NCBI GenBank assembly: GCA_030847615.1
Contig: JAUMIR010000001.1
Location: forward strand, 179,199,001-179,263,000
DNA from: Gambelia wislizenii
Lineage: Eukaryota; Chordata; Lepidosauria; Squamata; Crotaphytidae
DNA: 64,000 bases
Direction of reading: 5' to 3'
Of the stretch, positions 12,481 to 23,408 are shown piece by piece (the stretch's first letter is position 1; each line of letters begins with the position of its first letter). Both the position numbers and the translations under genes were made by a program. A model generated the notes under the pieces. It had not been told where the DNA came from and did not search any database. It saw only the letters and a list, made by a program, of their open reading frames with translations.

Positions 12481-13250
12481 ACATATATCTTCTGATAAAG
12501 AAGATCCTGAAGACTGAAGATGCCATAAATATTTGGCACCAAGAGAAATGGATAGAGAGGTCATATGAAGCCCATTTGATTCAGTAGAAAAAGCATTACA
12601 TTGGCAAAGGGAAATGCTCTTTCAGTCACTTCCAAAGTAAGGATGTCCCTTTTGGAGCCAGAAAAAGTGTTAAATTGAAAGGGAGGTCTGGGAAAAATCA
12701 TTTCAAAAACTCTTGCATTGACTGCAGGAGTGCTGATGAAGGGAGAGTCTAGACACTGCTGGCTAGTGTGCTGTAGTGGAAGAAAAATAACCTACACACA
12801 CACACACACACACAGGTATACTCCATATCACTTCCATACCATTTTGTAGAAAATAATTTATTCAAGGAATCTGTACTTGTAACTTGACATCATTTTTATG
12901 GTTAGTGGTTCACATTAAGCTTAATAAAAATATAGGAGTTATTTTGATGGATATATAGCATATAAGGATTGAAACCTGGTGGGGGGAGGAGCAGTAGTGA
13001 CATTAATTCTTTGGAGGAGACAAGGCCATCTTATTTCAAGTGTTGCAGGAGGTATTCAAGCTGTGGCCTTGCACTGGCTGTAAAGGCTACTTTGTCTAGT
13101 GGAGGGGTCTGTGTGTGACGTGTAATTCAAATGGACATCTGTAAGCCTCACCACACAAAGGCTTTTGAAATGTCTCCATCCTTTAGGTTTTTTAAATTTT
13201 ATTGCCCATATGACTGAATATTCTTTTTTAAAAATAAGAGAACTAACTGA
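12481..13250. other. Unassigned stretch with a (CA)n run
   Basis: A (CA)n run of about 11 units lies at 12793-12814. I see no other features. Confidence 0.6.
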
Positions 13251-13259
13251 GATTATTAT
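13251..13259. repeat. Target-site duplication, left copy, LINE copy 2
   Basis: GATTATTAT is repeated at 14394-14402, directly after the truncated 5' end of the LINE. Confidence 0.7.
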
Positions 13260-14393
13260 CTCTCTCTGGCTTTTCTTCGCAAACGAAGATTCAGGAAGGA
13301 CTCATCCCGCGCTTTCTGCAAGCGCGCTGATGACTAAAAAGGCCAATCCGAGATAAACAGGTCCGGTTGCAAAAAGCACAGCAGAAGGTCTCCTTGGGTG
13401 ATGTTTTTGGGTTGTGATTCTTTCTGCGTTGTCGTTTCTCTTCAAGACTTGTTCGTCGTGAGTTCTCAAATAAGGCTGCAGCATTGTGGATAGTGCGTCT
13501 CCATGCCTCCCGATGTGAGGCCAGGGCGGACCACTGTTGGTGATCAATTTGGCCAAGCCTGAGATGTTGTTTCAGGGAGTCTTTGTATCGCTTTTTTGGA
13601 GCGCCCCTCTTACGCTGACCCGTGGCGAGTTCACTGTAGAGTAGTATTTTTGGGAGGCGATGGTTCTCCATCCTAGAAACGTGCCCTGCCCAGCGCAGCT
13701 GTGTTCTCAATATCATGGCCTCAATGCTGGTGATCCCTGCTTGCTCAAGGACAGCAACATTCGTCACATAGTCAGTCCAGTGTATATTTAGGATTGTGCG
13801 TAGACAGCACTGATGAAAGCGCTTGAGGCGTCGTAGGTGGTGGCGATAGGTGACCCATGTTTCAGATCCATAAAGGAGGATAGACAGTACAATGGCTCTA
13901 TACACACTGATTTTTGTGCTTTGCCTCAGGTGTTTATTGCTCCAGACTCTTTTGTGAAGTCTTCCAAATGCACTATATGCCTTTGCTGATCTGTGATCGA
14001 TCTCTTTGTCAATCTTGGCATCTGAGGAGATTATGCTTCCCAGGTAGGTGAACTGCTGAACGGACTTGAGCACAGATTTGCCAACGGCAATGTGGGGATG
14101 GTGGTGTTCGTCCTGTGGTGCAGGCTGGTAAAGAACTTCTGTTTTCTTCAGGTTGACTTCTAGCCCAAACAGCTCTGCAGCTGTTGCAAAGCAGGATGTT
14201 AGGCGCTGCAGAGCTGCTTCTGTGTGGGCAACAAGGGCAGCATCATCGGCGAAGAGCAGCTCACGGACTAGATAGTTTAGAGTCTTAGTGTGAGCCCTCA
14301 GACGGCTTAAGTTAAAGAAGCTACCATCAGTACGGTAGCGTATATAGATGCCGTTGTCTTCTTCAAGCTCTGCCTTACAATCTTCTTTAGCAC
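13260..14393 (-). mobile_element. 5'-truncated LINE (RTE-like), copy 2
   Basis: This copy is longer than the one at 7232 and has the same 3' terminus (GCCAGAGAGAG). It is flanked by the 9-bp duplication GATTATTAT (13251-13259 and 14394-14402). The long open frame shows little decay, so the insertion is fairly young. Both copies are on the minus strand, about 6 kb apart. Confidence 0.85.
13291..14393 (-). pseudogene. LINE ORF2 fragment: RT palm, thumb and C-terminal finger
   Basis: The frame is open for about 367 codons and lacks the N-terminal endonuclease and the first RT motifs. In order it shows the catalytic motif C LLFADDAALVAHTE, motif D (LEVNLKKTEVLYQP), motif E-like TYLGSIISSDAKID, a thumb region with LYGSETWVTYRHHLRRL, then LRWAGHVSRM and the terminal finger CAFCNRTC...FSHQRAC. 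The two Asp residues of FADD, which bind metal in reverse transcription, are present. Without the upstream half and a promoter the copy cannot act. The clade (RTE-like) is tentative. Confidence 0.8.
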
Positions 14394-14402
14394 GATTATT
14401 AT

Positions 14403-14857
14403 ACAATTCCTAAGAAAAAATAATATTAATTTGAAGACACCGATGAGGGAAAGAGATCATACTGAGATTTGAAATGCAATATATTCTTAATTCAAACCTT
14501 AAGATTCAACTACAGTGGAATTCAAGGTTAAATATTTAAAATTCCAATTCAAACTTCAAACTTGTTCATTGAATAAAATAAATCAACTGTTTGAGTCTCA
14601 GCAAATCAGCATCCAATTGACTGATTGAGTCCAAAAGCCTGTATTTACAAGTTTGTTGCAGCAAGTTTGTTAGCTCTGGTATGATGTATTGCAGAGGCAG
14701 GGGAACTGTGTCTATCCACCTGTTGAACTAGAGCTCCCATCATGCCTCACTACTGGCCAGGTGTCTCACATCTGCACGACCACAGATTCTCTTCCTGCCC
14801 CCACCCCAAGTGTAGTAGCTAGTGTGCTGGGCTAGGGATAAGGATACCCAGATTTCT
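14403..14857. other. Unassigned non-coding stretch
   Basis: Nothing recognisable was seen; the stretch is AT-rich up to about 14640. Confidence 0.5.
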
Positions 14858-15257
14858 TAGCCATGCTCTGTGAGGAGCAACTTAGGGAGGTGGGTATGTT
14901 TAGCCTGGTTAAGAGGTGTGATGATAGCCATGTTTAGATATTTGAAGGGATGTCTTACTGAGGATGGAGCAAGCTTGTTTTCTGGTGCTCCAGAGACTAG
15001 GACATGGAACAATGGATTCAAACCATAGGAAAAGAGATTCCACCTAAACATAAGGAAGAATGTCCTGAGAGTAAGAACTGTTTGGCAATGGAATGCACTG
15101 CCTGGGAGTGTGGTGGAGTCTCCTCCTTTGGAGGTTTTTAAACAGAGGTTGGATGGCCACCTGTCCAGAGTGCTTTGGTTGTCTATTCCTGCATGGCAGT
15201 AGCTTAGACTAGATGGACCTTTTGGTCTCTTCCAACTCCATGATTCTATGGTTCTAT
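14858..15257 (+). mobile_element. CR1 LINE 3' end (5'-truncated)
   Basis: The copy begins in the C-terminal coding part (ELGMFSL-type region), runs through the QWNALPGSVVESPPLEVFKQ-equivalent block, and ends with CCATGATTCTATGGTTCTA, the typical CR1 3' octamer-type tail. The frame is broken by several small changes, for example where the GLxxLFxYLKGC block is read. Confidence 0.85.
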
Positions 15258-16842
15258 TTTATTATTATATTTATTATTAAAATTTTATATTCTACTCTAT
15301 ATCATAAGATTTTATGTAAGTCTATCAAATAAGCTTGTGCAAAGGCAGAAGCTAGGTTAGGAAGCCCATGAAGAGAAAGGTAAGGAATTGGATGCATTGG
15401 TTGTCTGGATTCCACTGAGACTCCATAGGTCAGATGACCATGCTCCTTAATGTCACTGATGCCTCTAGCTTTCCCCTCAACTTAACTTTGTTTCCTCTTG
15501 CTTAACACCACTCTACTGGGACTAAGTCTTCAGGGATTGAGTGGGGTGAAGGAAGACTTCTGTATACCATACTGCAGGTTTCAAGAAGCCAGACTAGAAC
15601 CATGGACCAGGGGTTCCTCTTCTCTGACCTAAGGAGAAGAAAGAAGATTGAAGAAGGAGTTTCAGCCTGGGAGAAGGCCTGAGAAACATGAATGGAATCC
15701 CAAAACTGTAGCAGGAGAGAAGTGTTCTTTTCATGGACATTTCTTGAAAATCTGGGAGCAATTCTGTTCATGGTATACAACCTGGCACAATTGTAAAACT
15801 GATCTGTAACACTGTCTTTACTCAGGGGGGTATTTATCTTAAGACTGACTGTGCTACCTATGGAAGATATAAAACCTAATCATCATTTATTCTACCCTAT
15901 GCACAGCATACCCCAATATTCCACAAAAACCAACTTGTGACCATTAGAGGAACTCTGGGATGGAAAGAAATATGATATAAAAGGCTGCAGCAGATATGAG
16001 GCAAATGTAGATGCCCTGATTTATGCTGATGCTAATATGAAACCATAGGACTTTCATTTCAGATGGATCATGTTCTACAGTGTTCTTGGAGGCATCAGGA
16101 AGAAACCAAGAAGATTTAGCAGAAACAATCTGGGTGTTCTTTCAGGGCTATAAGCTTGTGGTCAGTTTCCAGTGATCACAGGTACTAGTTCTGATTGGCT
16201 ACCAGGATTCCAGTCCAAGGCATACTGGTGCTGAGAAGATGCAAAAAAAGAAGCAATTTTCTTTTCTACTACATTAGGCTTCAGGCCTTGACTAGTGTGA
16301 GTGCCGATCTTTAAATTTAATGTGCAGTGTTTCAGGTCAATGATATAAAGGATATGCTATACTGACATATTTCTTTCTCGGAAGACCACTGCTGTATTGT
16401 CTATTCCTAACATGAAAGAGACAATAATATTTCAAACTTTCAATTTCCTCAAGTGGATAGGAATCACTAGCAAAGCTTTATGGAGTCAGTTTCCTTGAGA
16501 GAAGCAAATATCAGACAGTTACATACAGGATATTTTTTTTTCCATAGGGGAGAGATAGAAATAGGCATAGAGCTTAGACAAATGGCCTTTTTTTTGGATC
16601 ACATCTTTTCACAAGAATTTGCTTGTTTCCATGGCTTGTGAGGCATTTGGGAGATACAAAGCATATAGAAAACAATGTGTGCATTTTAAATGTAAATAGC
16701 TGAAAATGGACAGAATTAGAAAAAAATACACAAACACACTTTAGTTAAAAGGAAAACATGCATAAACTAGGTAAAATGTGTAAATGCAAGTACTTATTAG
16801 GAATAAAGAATTAAGATATGCCATGCCAACACATACACCGCA
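15258..16842. other. Unassigned non-coding stretch
   Basis: An AT-rich tract at 15258-15310 follows the CR1 tail. Nothing else was recognised. Confidence 0.5.
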
Positions 16843-16845
16843 CAG

Positions 16846-17465
16846 GGAGATTTTCACATGGGGCCAAAATGCCCTGTTACTGCCCCGCCACATCCTCTCC
16901 TGTTCCTGCCACAGAATAATGCAAATCTTTCACACACTTACCTTATTCCGTGGCAGGAATGGGCTCCCCCTCCCGTCGCTGGCCAGCTGTAAATGCAGCC
17001 ATTGTTAGGCTGCTTTTATGACTGGCCATCTGAAACATTATCACGTTATCACATGATAACGGCTGGGCGGTAAATTTAAAAAATAAAATACTCCCAAACA
17101 TAAAATCAGTTCATCAAATACAAAAACACACTTTCAATCACACAATCAAAACAGGGAGGGTAAAATAAAGGGTGCCACTTACCTGGATGTCCAGATCGTA
17201 CCAGGAAGTACTCAGAATGGACTTCCCCTCTGTGGCTGTCATTTCGGAACAGGAACAGGGTTCCTGTTCGCACGCCCGTGATTTCGTGATAGTGACGGAA
17301 CAGAAGGTCTATTCATGATGGAAAATAGTGATTACATTGTTCAGGAACTGTCACGGGAGAAGGATGGATGCAGGACAGAACGGGGTCAACGTCATCCGAA
17401 AGGGAAAATCTTTCCCAACCTGTTCTGTTCCTGCCATGGGATATATAGCCCGTGTGAAAATCTCC
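16846..17465. mobile_element. MITE with GGAGATTTTCACA ends (620 bp)
   Basis: The ends read GGAGATTTTCACATGGGGC and, inverted, GGAGATTTTCACACGGGCT, so the inverted repeats are about 18 bp. The first 11 bases match the foldback elements. The interior is unique sequence with short AC-rich parts and is not a long palindrome. No transposase is encoded. The flanking 3-mers are CAG and AGA, so no clean duplication is seen. Confidence 0.7.
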
Positions 17466-17979
17466 AGAGTCTCAAAACCTGATGCCAAACAAGGATGAGA
17501 AGAAAATGCAGCTAGGACTTGGGGAAACACAATGAAATTGAGACTGGAAGACATCCACATTCCTCCATCTAATTGCATCAGGGAATAAGAACTGAAGGTA
17601 GAGCCATGATCAACTCACAAGGAGGACATGAACATTATGTCCACTGCTTTAATGCAGCTTACCAATGCAACTGATAGGTTGCAGCTTGAATAAATACTGT
17701 CCTTGCAAAAAGAGTGGGCTGCTGGCAGATCCTTCATCACCTAAGAGTCCTTGTTCAAAGCACCTGAGAATAGCAAAGGAACAATAGTCCAGGCAGTTAT
17801 GCTTATTAATAATGTCTTAAACTATGCTTTGGCTGGGAATTCATCTACAACTCTTCTCTGTCATTGTTGTTCCAAGTGTATTTCTTATCCTGAGTAAAAG
17901 TGCAGCTCTGCATTTGAAGAGATAGGATAAAATCAGCTTATGGCAGATTATGAAACATTTTTATGGTGGCAAAAGAAAT
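17466..17979. other. Unassigned non-coding stretch
   Basis: Nothing recognisable was seen between the two MITEs. Confidence 0.4.
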
Positions 17980-18491
17980 CCCCCTACCAGACCTACCTTA
18001 ACCAGCATCTAAGAGGCAGCCCCGGCAATAACGGAGCATGAATGGAGCTCCCTTCATGTCCAGGTTCCAAATCTTGCTAATTCTCATGAGAAGATGTAAG
18101 CGCAACAAATTCAAAAATTAAACCAAAATAAATACATAAAATGTACACGCAAGCACAGAAACACACTTTAAAAGTCCCAAGTACACTGGGGGAGGGGGTC
18201 ATAAAAAGAGTTTCCCCCACCTGCATGTCATGATATTACCCAGAAGCGTTCTGCCAATTGATGCTGTTCACTGAGCCCAATTCACTGAGCACAATGGTGC
18301 GAAGTTTCAAACACAGTCAATGCCATCAAAAAAGTGCCACAGGGGATCAATTGACAGCTTGGCCCTTCAATAAAAAGGAATAGGTTTTGACAAGACATGA
18401 GCACAAAAGGATGACGTTGTATGGTATATGTGCCCTTTCGCAATCATTAGGCATCATTATGATGCCATATTTGTCTGGTCTGATAAAGTCC
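17980..18491. mobile_element. Degraded MITE related to the 39890 element
   Basis: The right end reads inversely as GGACTTTATCAGACC. The interior shares blocks with 39890-40545, including a GCATCTAA block near the left end and CACAGTCAATGCCATCAAAAA. The left terminal repeat is poorly preserved, so the start is approximate. Confidence 0.55.
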
Positions 18492-18956
18492 TGGGACACA
18501 AAGAGTGAGATTGTTTAGCATACCCACACTTAAGGCTGATATGAATAAAGTTGCTGCCCTCTTTTGATTCAGTCATGTGCCTGCTCATGGTCCTGGGGCC
18601 CCTGAATAAGTAAAATATGTCTGTTAGCAAATGAATAGCCAAAGGTCAATAATTTCAGAAAACATAGGATGTAGTCCTTTTGGAGGTGAACTAAATTTGG
18701 ATTGTGAACCCCATTGCTCACATGTGGGATAGTCATTCACTTTTGTATATTAGACCAATTGCCTGGTAGCAGATGGTTCAGCGATAAGCTTATTTATTTA
18801 TCCAGTCCATTGCAATTCAGTGGTGGTTCGCTTATAAATTGACCTCAAAAATGATGTTCAGTTTTTTGAGTTTGCTAGCTCACAACCTATGAAATGTCTT
18901 CATCCACCTCACTGTATGGGTACAATACATACCTGGACCCATGCGGTAAATGGCGC
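18492..18956. other. Unassigned non-coding stretch
   Basis: Nothing recognisable was seen. Confidence 0.4.
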
Positions 18957-19296
18957 TGTGGGGGAAGGGGACACATTTGATGGCATTCATGGTCAGAGGC
19001 CAGTAGCTAATGTGTCTAGTGCAGGGTGCCAAGACGCTGTACATGTTGGGTGCAGAAGCAGAAGCTATTTAAGGCCTGACTGCCCCTGCATGCACCTCTT
19101 TGATCATTGCTTCACAATGTGGTTGAAACCTATGTTTACTCTTCGGGATGAAGTGGCATGGCTAGACCTCTTTTACAGGCTGCGTGGGCATAGGTAGGCC
19201 TGGTAGGACCTGTTTTGGTCCATGGTACCCCTTTGTAGCTTGCCCCTTTCTTCTGTTCGATAGGCCAGGTAGGTCCCAGTGGGCCTTGGCAGTTCA
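18957..19296 (+). other. Possible solo-LTR-like fragment
   Basis: The stretch starts TGTGGGGGAAGGGG and has a CTATTTAAGG box near 19064-19074 that resembles a TATA element followed by a C-rich region. The layout is compatible with an LTR cut by the adjacent SINE. No matching duplication or internal retroviral sequence was found, so the call is weak. Confidence 0.2.
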
Positions 19297-19565
19297 GGTA
19301 TTTATTTATTTATTTATACCCCGCTCTTCAGCCACAAGGCTATCAGAGCGGCTTACAAATTGTTTCAAGCAATAGCTATTTACACATCTACACTGCATTA
19401 AACAGTTTCCAATGTGTGTTAACTAATTGCCCCCACAAGCAGAGTCCTCATTTTACCGGCCTACGAAAGGATGGAAGGCTGAGTGAACCTTGGAGCCTGC
19501 TGGAATCGAACTTGCAACGTGGTGACTTGCAGTACTGGCATTTAACCACTGCGCCACCAGAGCTC
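19297..19565 (-). mobile_element. tRNA-derived SINE (squamate type)
   Basis: The minus strand starts GGAGCTCTGGTGGCGCAGTG, which contains an RNA polymerase III A box (TGGCGCAGTGG). A B-box-like GTTCGATTCC follows about 35 bases later. The body holds GGTAAAATGAGGACTC and the tail GAGCGGGGTATAAATAAATA. It is the same family as 23110-23408. A SINE makes no protein; the boxes are the internal promoter used for transcription. Confidence 0.85.
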
Positions 19566-19649
19566 CACTGGGCTTGTGAGGATGTGATATGCTAGCATAG
19601 ACAGTTGGGAATCATAGAATCATAGAGTTGGGAGAGACCTCAAGGGCCA

Positions 19650-22340
19650 TCCAGTCCAACCCCCTGCCATGCAGGAATACACAATCAAATCATTCCCGAC
19701 AGATGGCCATCCAGCCTCTGTTTAAAAGCCTCCAAAGAAGGAGACACCACCACACTACAAGGCAGTGTATTCCACTTCCAAACAGCTCTTACTGTCAGGA
19801 AGTTCTTCCTAATGTTTAGGTGAAATCTCTTTTCCTGTAGTTTGAACCCACTGATCCACGTCCTAGTCTCTGGAGCAGCAGAAAACAAGCTTGCCCCATC
19901 CTCAGTAAGACATCCCTTCAAATATTTAAAAATGGTTATCATGCCCCCTCTCAACCTTCTCTTCTCCAGACTAAACCTGCCTAGCTCCCTAAGCTGCTCC
20001 TAATAGGGCATGACTTCCAGACCACCTACCATCATTGGTTGCCCGCCTCTGGACATGTTCCAGCTTCTGAATATCCTTCCTGAATTGTGGTGCCCAGAAC
20101 TGAACACAGTATTCCAGGTGAGGTCTGACCAAAGCAGAATACAGTAGAACTACTTCCCTTGATCTAGACACTATACTCCTATTAATGCAGCCTAGAATCA
20201 CATTGGCTTTTTTAGCTGCTAAATCACACTGCTGACTCATGTTCAGCTTGTGGTCCACTAAGGAGATTTTCACACGCCGAAAATATTGCCTCCAGAAACC
20301 GGGACAGAAATATTTCTGTCCCGGAAGCAGCGCCGTGGTTCGCACGCTCACCTCCCTCTTCCGTTGTTCCGTCGTCCTCGCTTTGGGTTTTTTCCTCTCT
20401 CTTCCGGAATATTTTATTAACGGCAAACTCCTGTTAGTAAAATATTCCAGAAGAGGGAGGGAAAAACCCAAAGCGAGGACGACGGAACAACGGAAGAGGG
20501 AGGTGAGCGTGCGAACCGCGGCGCTGCTTCCGGGACAGAAATATTTCTGTCCCGGTTTCTGGAGGCAATATTTTCGGCGTGTGAAAATCTCCTAAGACTC
20601 CGAGATCCTTTACGCATGTACTGCCATCAAGCCATGTGTCACCCATGCTATATCTGTGCATTTCATTTTTACTACCCAAGTGTAGTATCCTACATTTCTC
20701 CCTGTTGACATTAATTTTGTTAATATTGGCCCAGCTTTCTAATCTGTTGAGGTTATTTTGGATTCTGATCCTGTCCTCTGGGGTATTACTTAACCCTCCT
20801 ATTTTGGTATCATCTGCAAACTTGAGAAGCATACCCTCTATTCTCTCATCCAAGTCATTGATAAAGATGTTGAATAGCACTGGGCCTAGGACAGAACCCT
20901 GTGGCACCCTGCTAATCACTTCTCTCCAGGATGAAGAGGAGCCATTGGTGACTGCCCTTTGGGTTCCGTCAGTCAACCAATTACAAATCCACCTAACAGC
21001 TGCATTGTCTAGCCCACAGGTTACTAACATTTTTGCAAGAATATCATATGGAACCTTGTCAAAAGCCTTACTGAAATCAAGATACACTACATCTATCGAG
21101 TTTGTAATTCTATAAAAAAAAGAGATAAGATTAGTCTGGCATGACTTGTTTTTGAGAAATCCATGTTGACTTTTTGTGATCACGGCATTCCTTTCTAAGT
21201 GGTTACAGACTGTTGAATGATCTGCTCTAGAATCTTTCCTAGTATTGATGTCAGGCTGAATGGTGGTAATTATTTGGGTCTTCTTTTACCCCCTTTTTAC
21301 AGATGGGGACAATCTTTGCCCTCCTCCAGTCTTCTGGGACCTCTCCTGTTCTCCAGGAATTCTCAAAGATTATTGACAGTGGTTCTGAGATTATGTCTGC
21401 CAGTTCTTTTAATAGCCTTGGATGAAGGTCATCTGGCCCTGGAGACTTGAACTCATTTATACTTGCCAGGTATTCCTGAACTACCTCTTTACCAATTCAA
21501 AGAAGGTGTTAAGTAGTTCTGTCTTTTCTCTGTCCTCTGTTAGCCTTTTACCATCTTCTCCACACAGCAGCCCTACCATTTCCTTGTTCTTCCTTTTGCT
21601 ATGGACATACCCCCAAAAGCCCTTTTTATTGTTTTTAACCTATCTAGCAAGCCTGAGCTCCAGCTGAGCTTTGGCTTTTCTGACTTTCCCCCTACATGAG
21701 CTGGCTATTCGTTTGAATTCTTCTTTGATGATTTCCCCCTTTTTCTATTTCTTGTACATGTCTTATTTTATGTTTTAGCTCAGTTGAGAGTTCTTTCAAC
21801 ATCCATCTTGTCTTCTTTAGACACCACCCCTTTTCCCTCCTCATTGGAACTGTTTGAAGTTGTGCCTTCAATATCTCACTTTTTAGAAACTCTGATCCTT
21901 CATTAACTCCTTTATCTTTTAGTATTTCTGACCATGAGATCACCCCCAGTAATTCCCTAAGTTTTCTGAAATCAGCTTTCTTAAAATCTAGAATGCATGT
22001 CTGACTATGCTTGGCTTCCCCTTTCCCCCGTATAACAAACTCCAGGAGAACATGGTCACTCCTCCCTAGGGATCCTGCCAATTCCACACTATTAACCAGG
22101 TCATCTCCATGGGTTAGGGTCAGATCTAAAATAGCTGATCCCCTTGTTGCCTCTTCCACCTTCTGGATGATGAAATTGTCTCCAAGGCAAGTGAGGAATT
22201 TGTTGGACCTTAAATTCTTGGCAGAGTTGGACTTCCCACAAATATCAGGATAGTTGAAATCCCCCATTACTACTACATCTCTCCTTTCTGTATGTGCGGT
22301 CATCTGTTCCAGGAAGGCATCATCTGAGTTATCGGTCAGG
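19650..22340 (-). pseudogene. CR1 ORF2 (endonuclease end plus reverse transcriptase), broken
   Basis: From the N-terminal side, VVMGDFNYPDICG carries the APE-type endonuclease D-x-N and GRSDHVLLEF carries the S-D-H pair. There follow RT motif A VVYLDFSKAFDKVP (about 21040-21085), RVPQGSVLGPVLFNIFINDL, motif C LLKFADDTKIGG (about 20800-20830), and then the C-terminal [20 protein letters not shown] block (about 20060-20150). The catalytic residues of the RT survive. The frame is broken near 21690-21200 by several shifts and stops and at 20262 by the foldback insertion. The enzyme would have nicked target DNA and copied CR1 RNA in place. Confidence 0.8.
20262..20592. mobile_element. Foldback DNA transposon FB2, inside CR1
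   Basis: The 331-bp near-perfect inverted repeat has arms of about 155 bp around a centre at about 20420-20440. The ends are GGAGATTTTCACACGCC. A 3-bp duplication TAA flanks it (20259-20261 and 20593-20595). Each arm also holds a second, smaller perfect palindrome of 26 bp centred on AAATATTT. Arm identity is very high, the best of the four foldbacks here, so it is probably the youngest. It is CpG-rich compared with its surroundings. Confidence 0.9.
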
Positions 22341-22370
22341 TAGCAGCAGTTTATTCCCATTGTTCTTTTA

Positions 22371-23109
22371 ATTTGAATTTGGGGTGGGCTATTTGGCTGT
22401 ATTGGGGAGGAGTTGCAGTTATACCCTTGCTGGCTGGTATCCTGGTGAGTTGTTCCTAGGTACATTATTGCTTAAGCTTGTAGAAATCTGGTTTTCAAAC
22501 TGCTGGCCAAGCCATGGTTGCTAGGTTACAGATATGCTTGGCCAAGGCCTTCACTGGCCTTGTACTTTGTGTTAGCAGTGTTAGTGTTCCTAATGAGCCC
22601 CACCTCCAGAAACCCCCCAAATTGGCTTATTAATAATTTGGCTTATTAATGTGGTCTTCCACGGGGAAAAGAAATAAAATATCAGGGACTTGCTCTAAAG
22701 ATCTCAAGAGGCATGTGTTAAGCCATGCATCACCCAAAGGAAGAACTACTAACAAATTCCAAACTATGAGGAAACATAATGAGGTCAAAAGGACATTGTT
22801 TGCACACACCCAAGTGACAGACAATGATCCCATCAGGTGGATGGAGTAAACCTTTGTTTGAGAGGTATCAAGCTCTCCTTCCCTAATCACCCAACCATTA
22901 AAGAGGCAGCTCAAGCTTTGCCAATTTCATCACCAAGACATTAAGAGTAGTTGGAACACATTAGCATCTTTGAACACCTATTCTCAAGACCAGGAGTTTT
23001 CCTGGAACTCATTGTGCAGTCTTTGAAGACTCCTGGAATCTATTGTTTCAACCTAGGAAACTCCTCACTTCAGGGCACATTTTTAGTATAAATACTGGCT
23101 GAAACACAA
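22371..23109. other. Unassigned non-coding stretch
   Basis: Nothing recognisable was seen upstream of the CR1 truncation point. Confidence 0.4.
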
Positions 23110-23408
23110 GGAGCCCTGGTGGCGCAGTAGGAGCCCTGATGGTGCAGTGGTTAAATGCCAGTACTGCAAGCCATCACATTGCAAGTTCGATTCCGGAGGG
23201 CCCCAAGGTTCCCTCAGCCTTCCATCCTTTCATAGGTTGGTAAAATGTGTACCCAGCTTTTGGGGGCAATTAGCTAATACACATTGGAAACTGCTTAATT
23301 CAGTGTAGATGTGTAAATTACTATTGCTTAAAACAATTAGTAATCCACTCTGATAGCCATTGTGGCTGAAGGGTGGGGTATAAATACCTAATTTTAAAAA
23401 AATTAAAA
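23110..23408 (+). mobile_element. tRNA-derived SINE with duplicated head
   Basis: The first 20 bases (GGAGCCCTGGTGGCGCAGTA) are followed immediately by a second head at 23130 (GGAGCCCTGATGGTGCAGTG), from which the rest of the SINE continues: GTTAAATGCC, a B-box GTTCGATTCC, CCTTTCATAGGTTGGTAAAA, and the tail GGTGGGGTATAAATACC with an A-rich end. The family is that of 19297-19565. The extra head is a partial tandem duplication of the A-box region. Confidence 0.85.

Larger units (their letters stand above)
19609..22370 (-). mobile_element. Long CR1 LINE, interrupted by a foldback element
   Basis: The minus-strand CR1 covers the end of the endonuclease, the whole reverse transcriptase and the C-terminal domain. 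Its 3' tail (GATTCTATGATTCC type) lies at about 19609-19630. The 5' end near 22370 falls inside the endonuclease, after which similarity stops. A 331-bp foldback element sits at 20262-20592, with duplicated TAA. Removing it restores GTCCACTAAGACTCCGAG, a continuous CR1 sequence. Confidence 0.85.

Noticed and set aside
12328..12564. Lys-Glu-Arg repeat protein on the minus strand
   Set aside because: It is a translation of the (TTTC)n microsatellite.
18957..19605. Complete solo LTR interrupted by a SINE
   Set aside because: A TG start and a TATA-like box are present, but no CA end, duplication or second copy was found; kept only as a weak feature.
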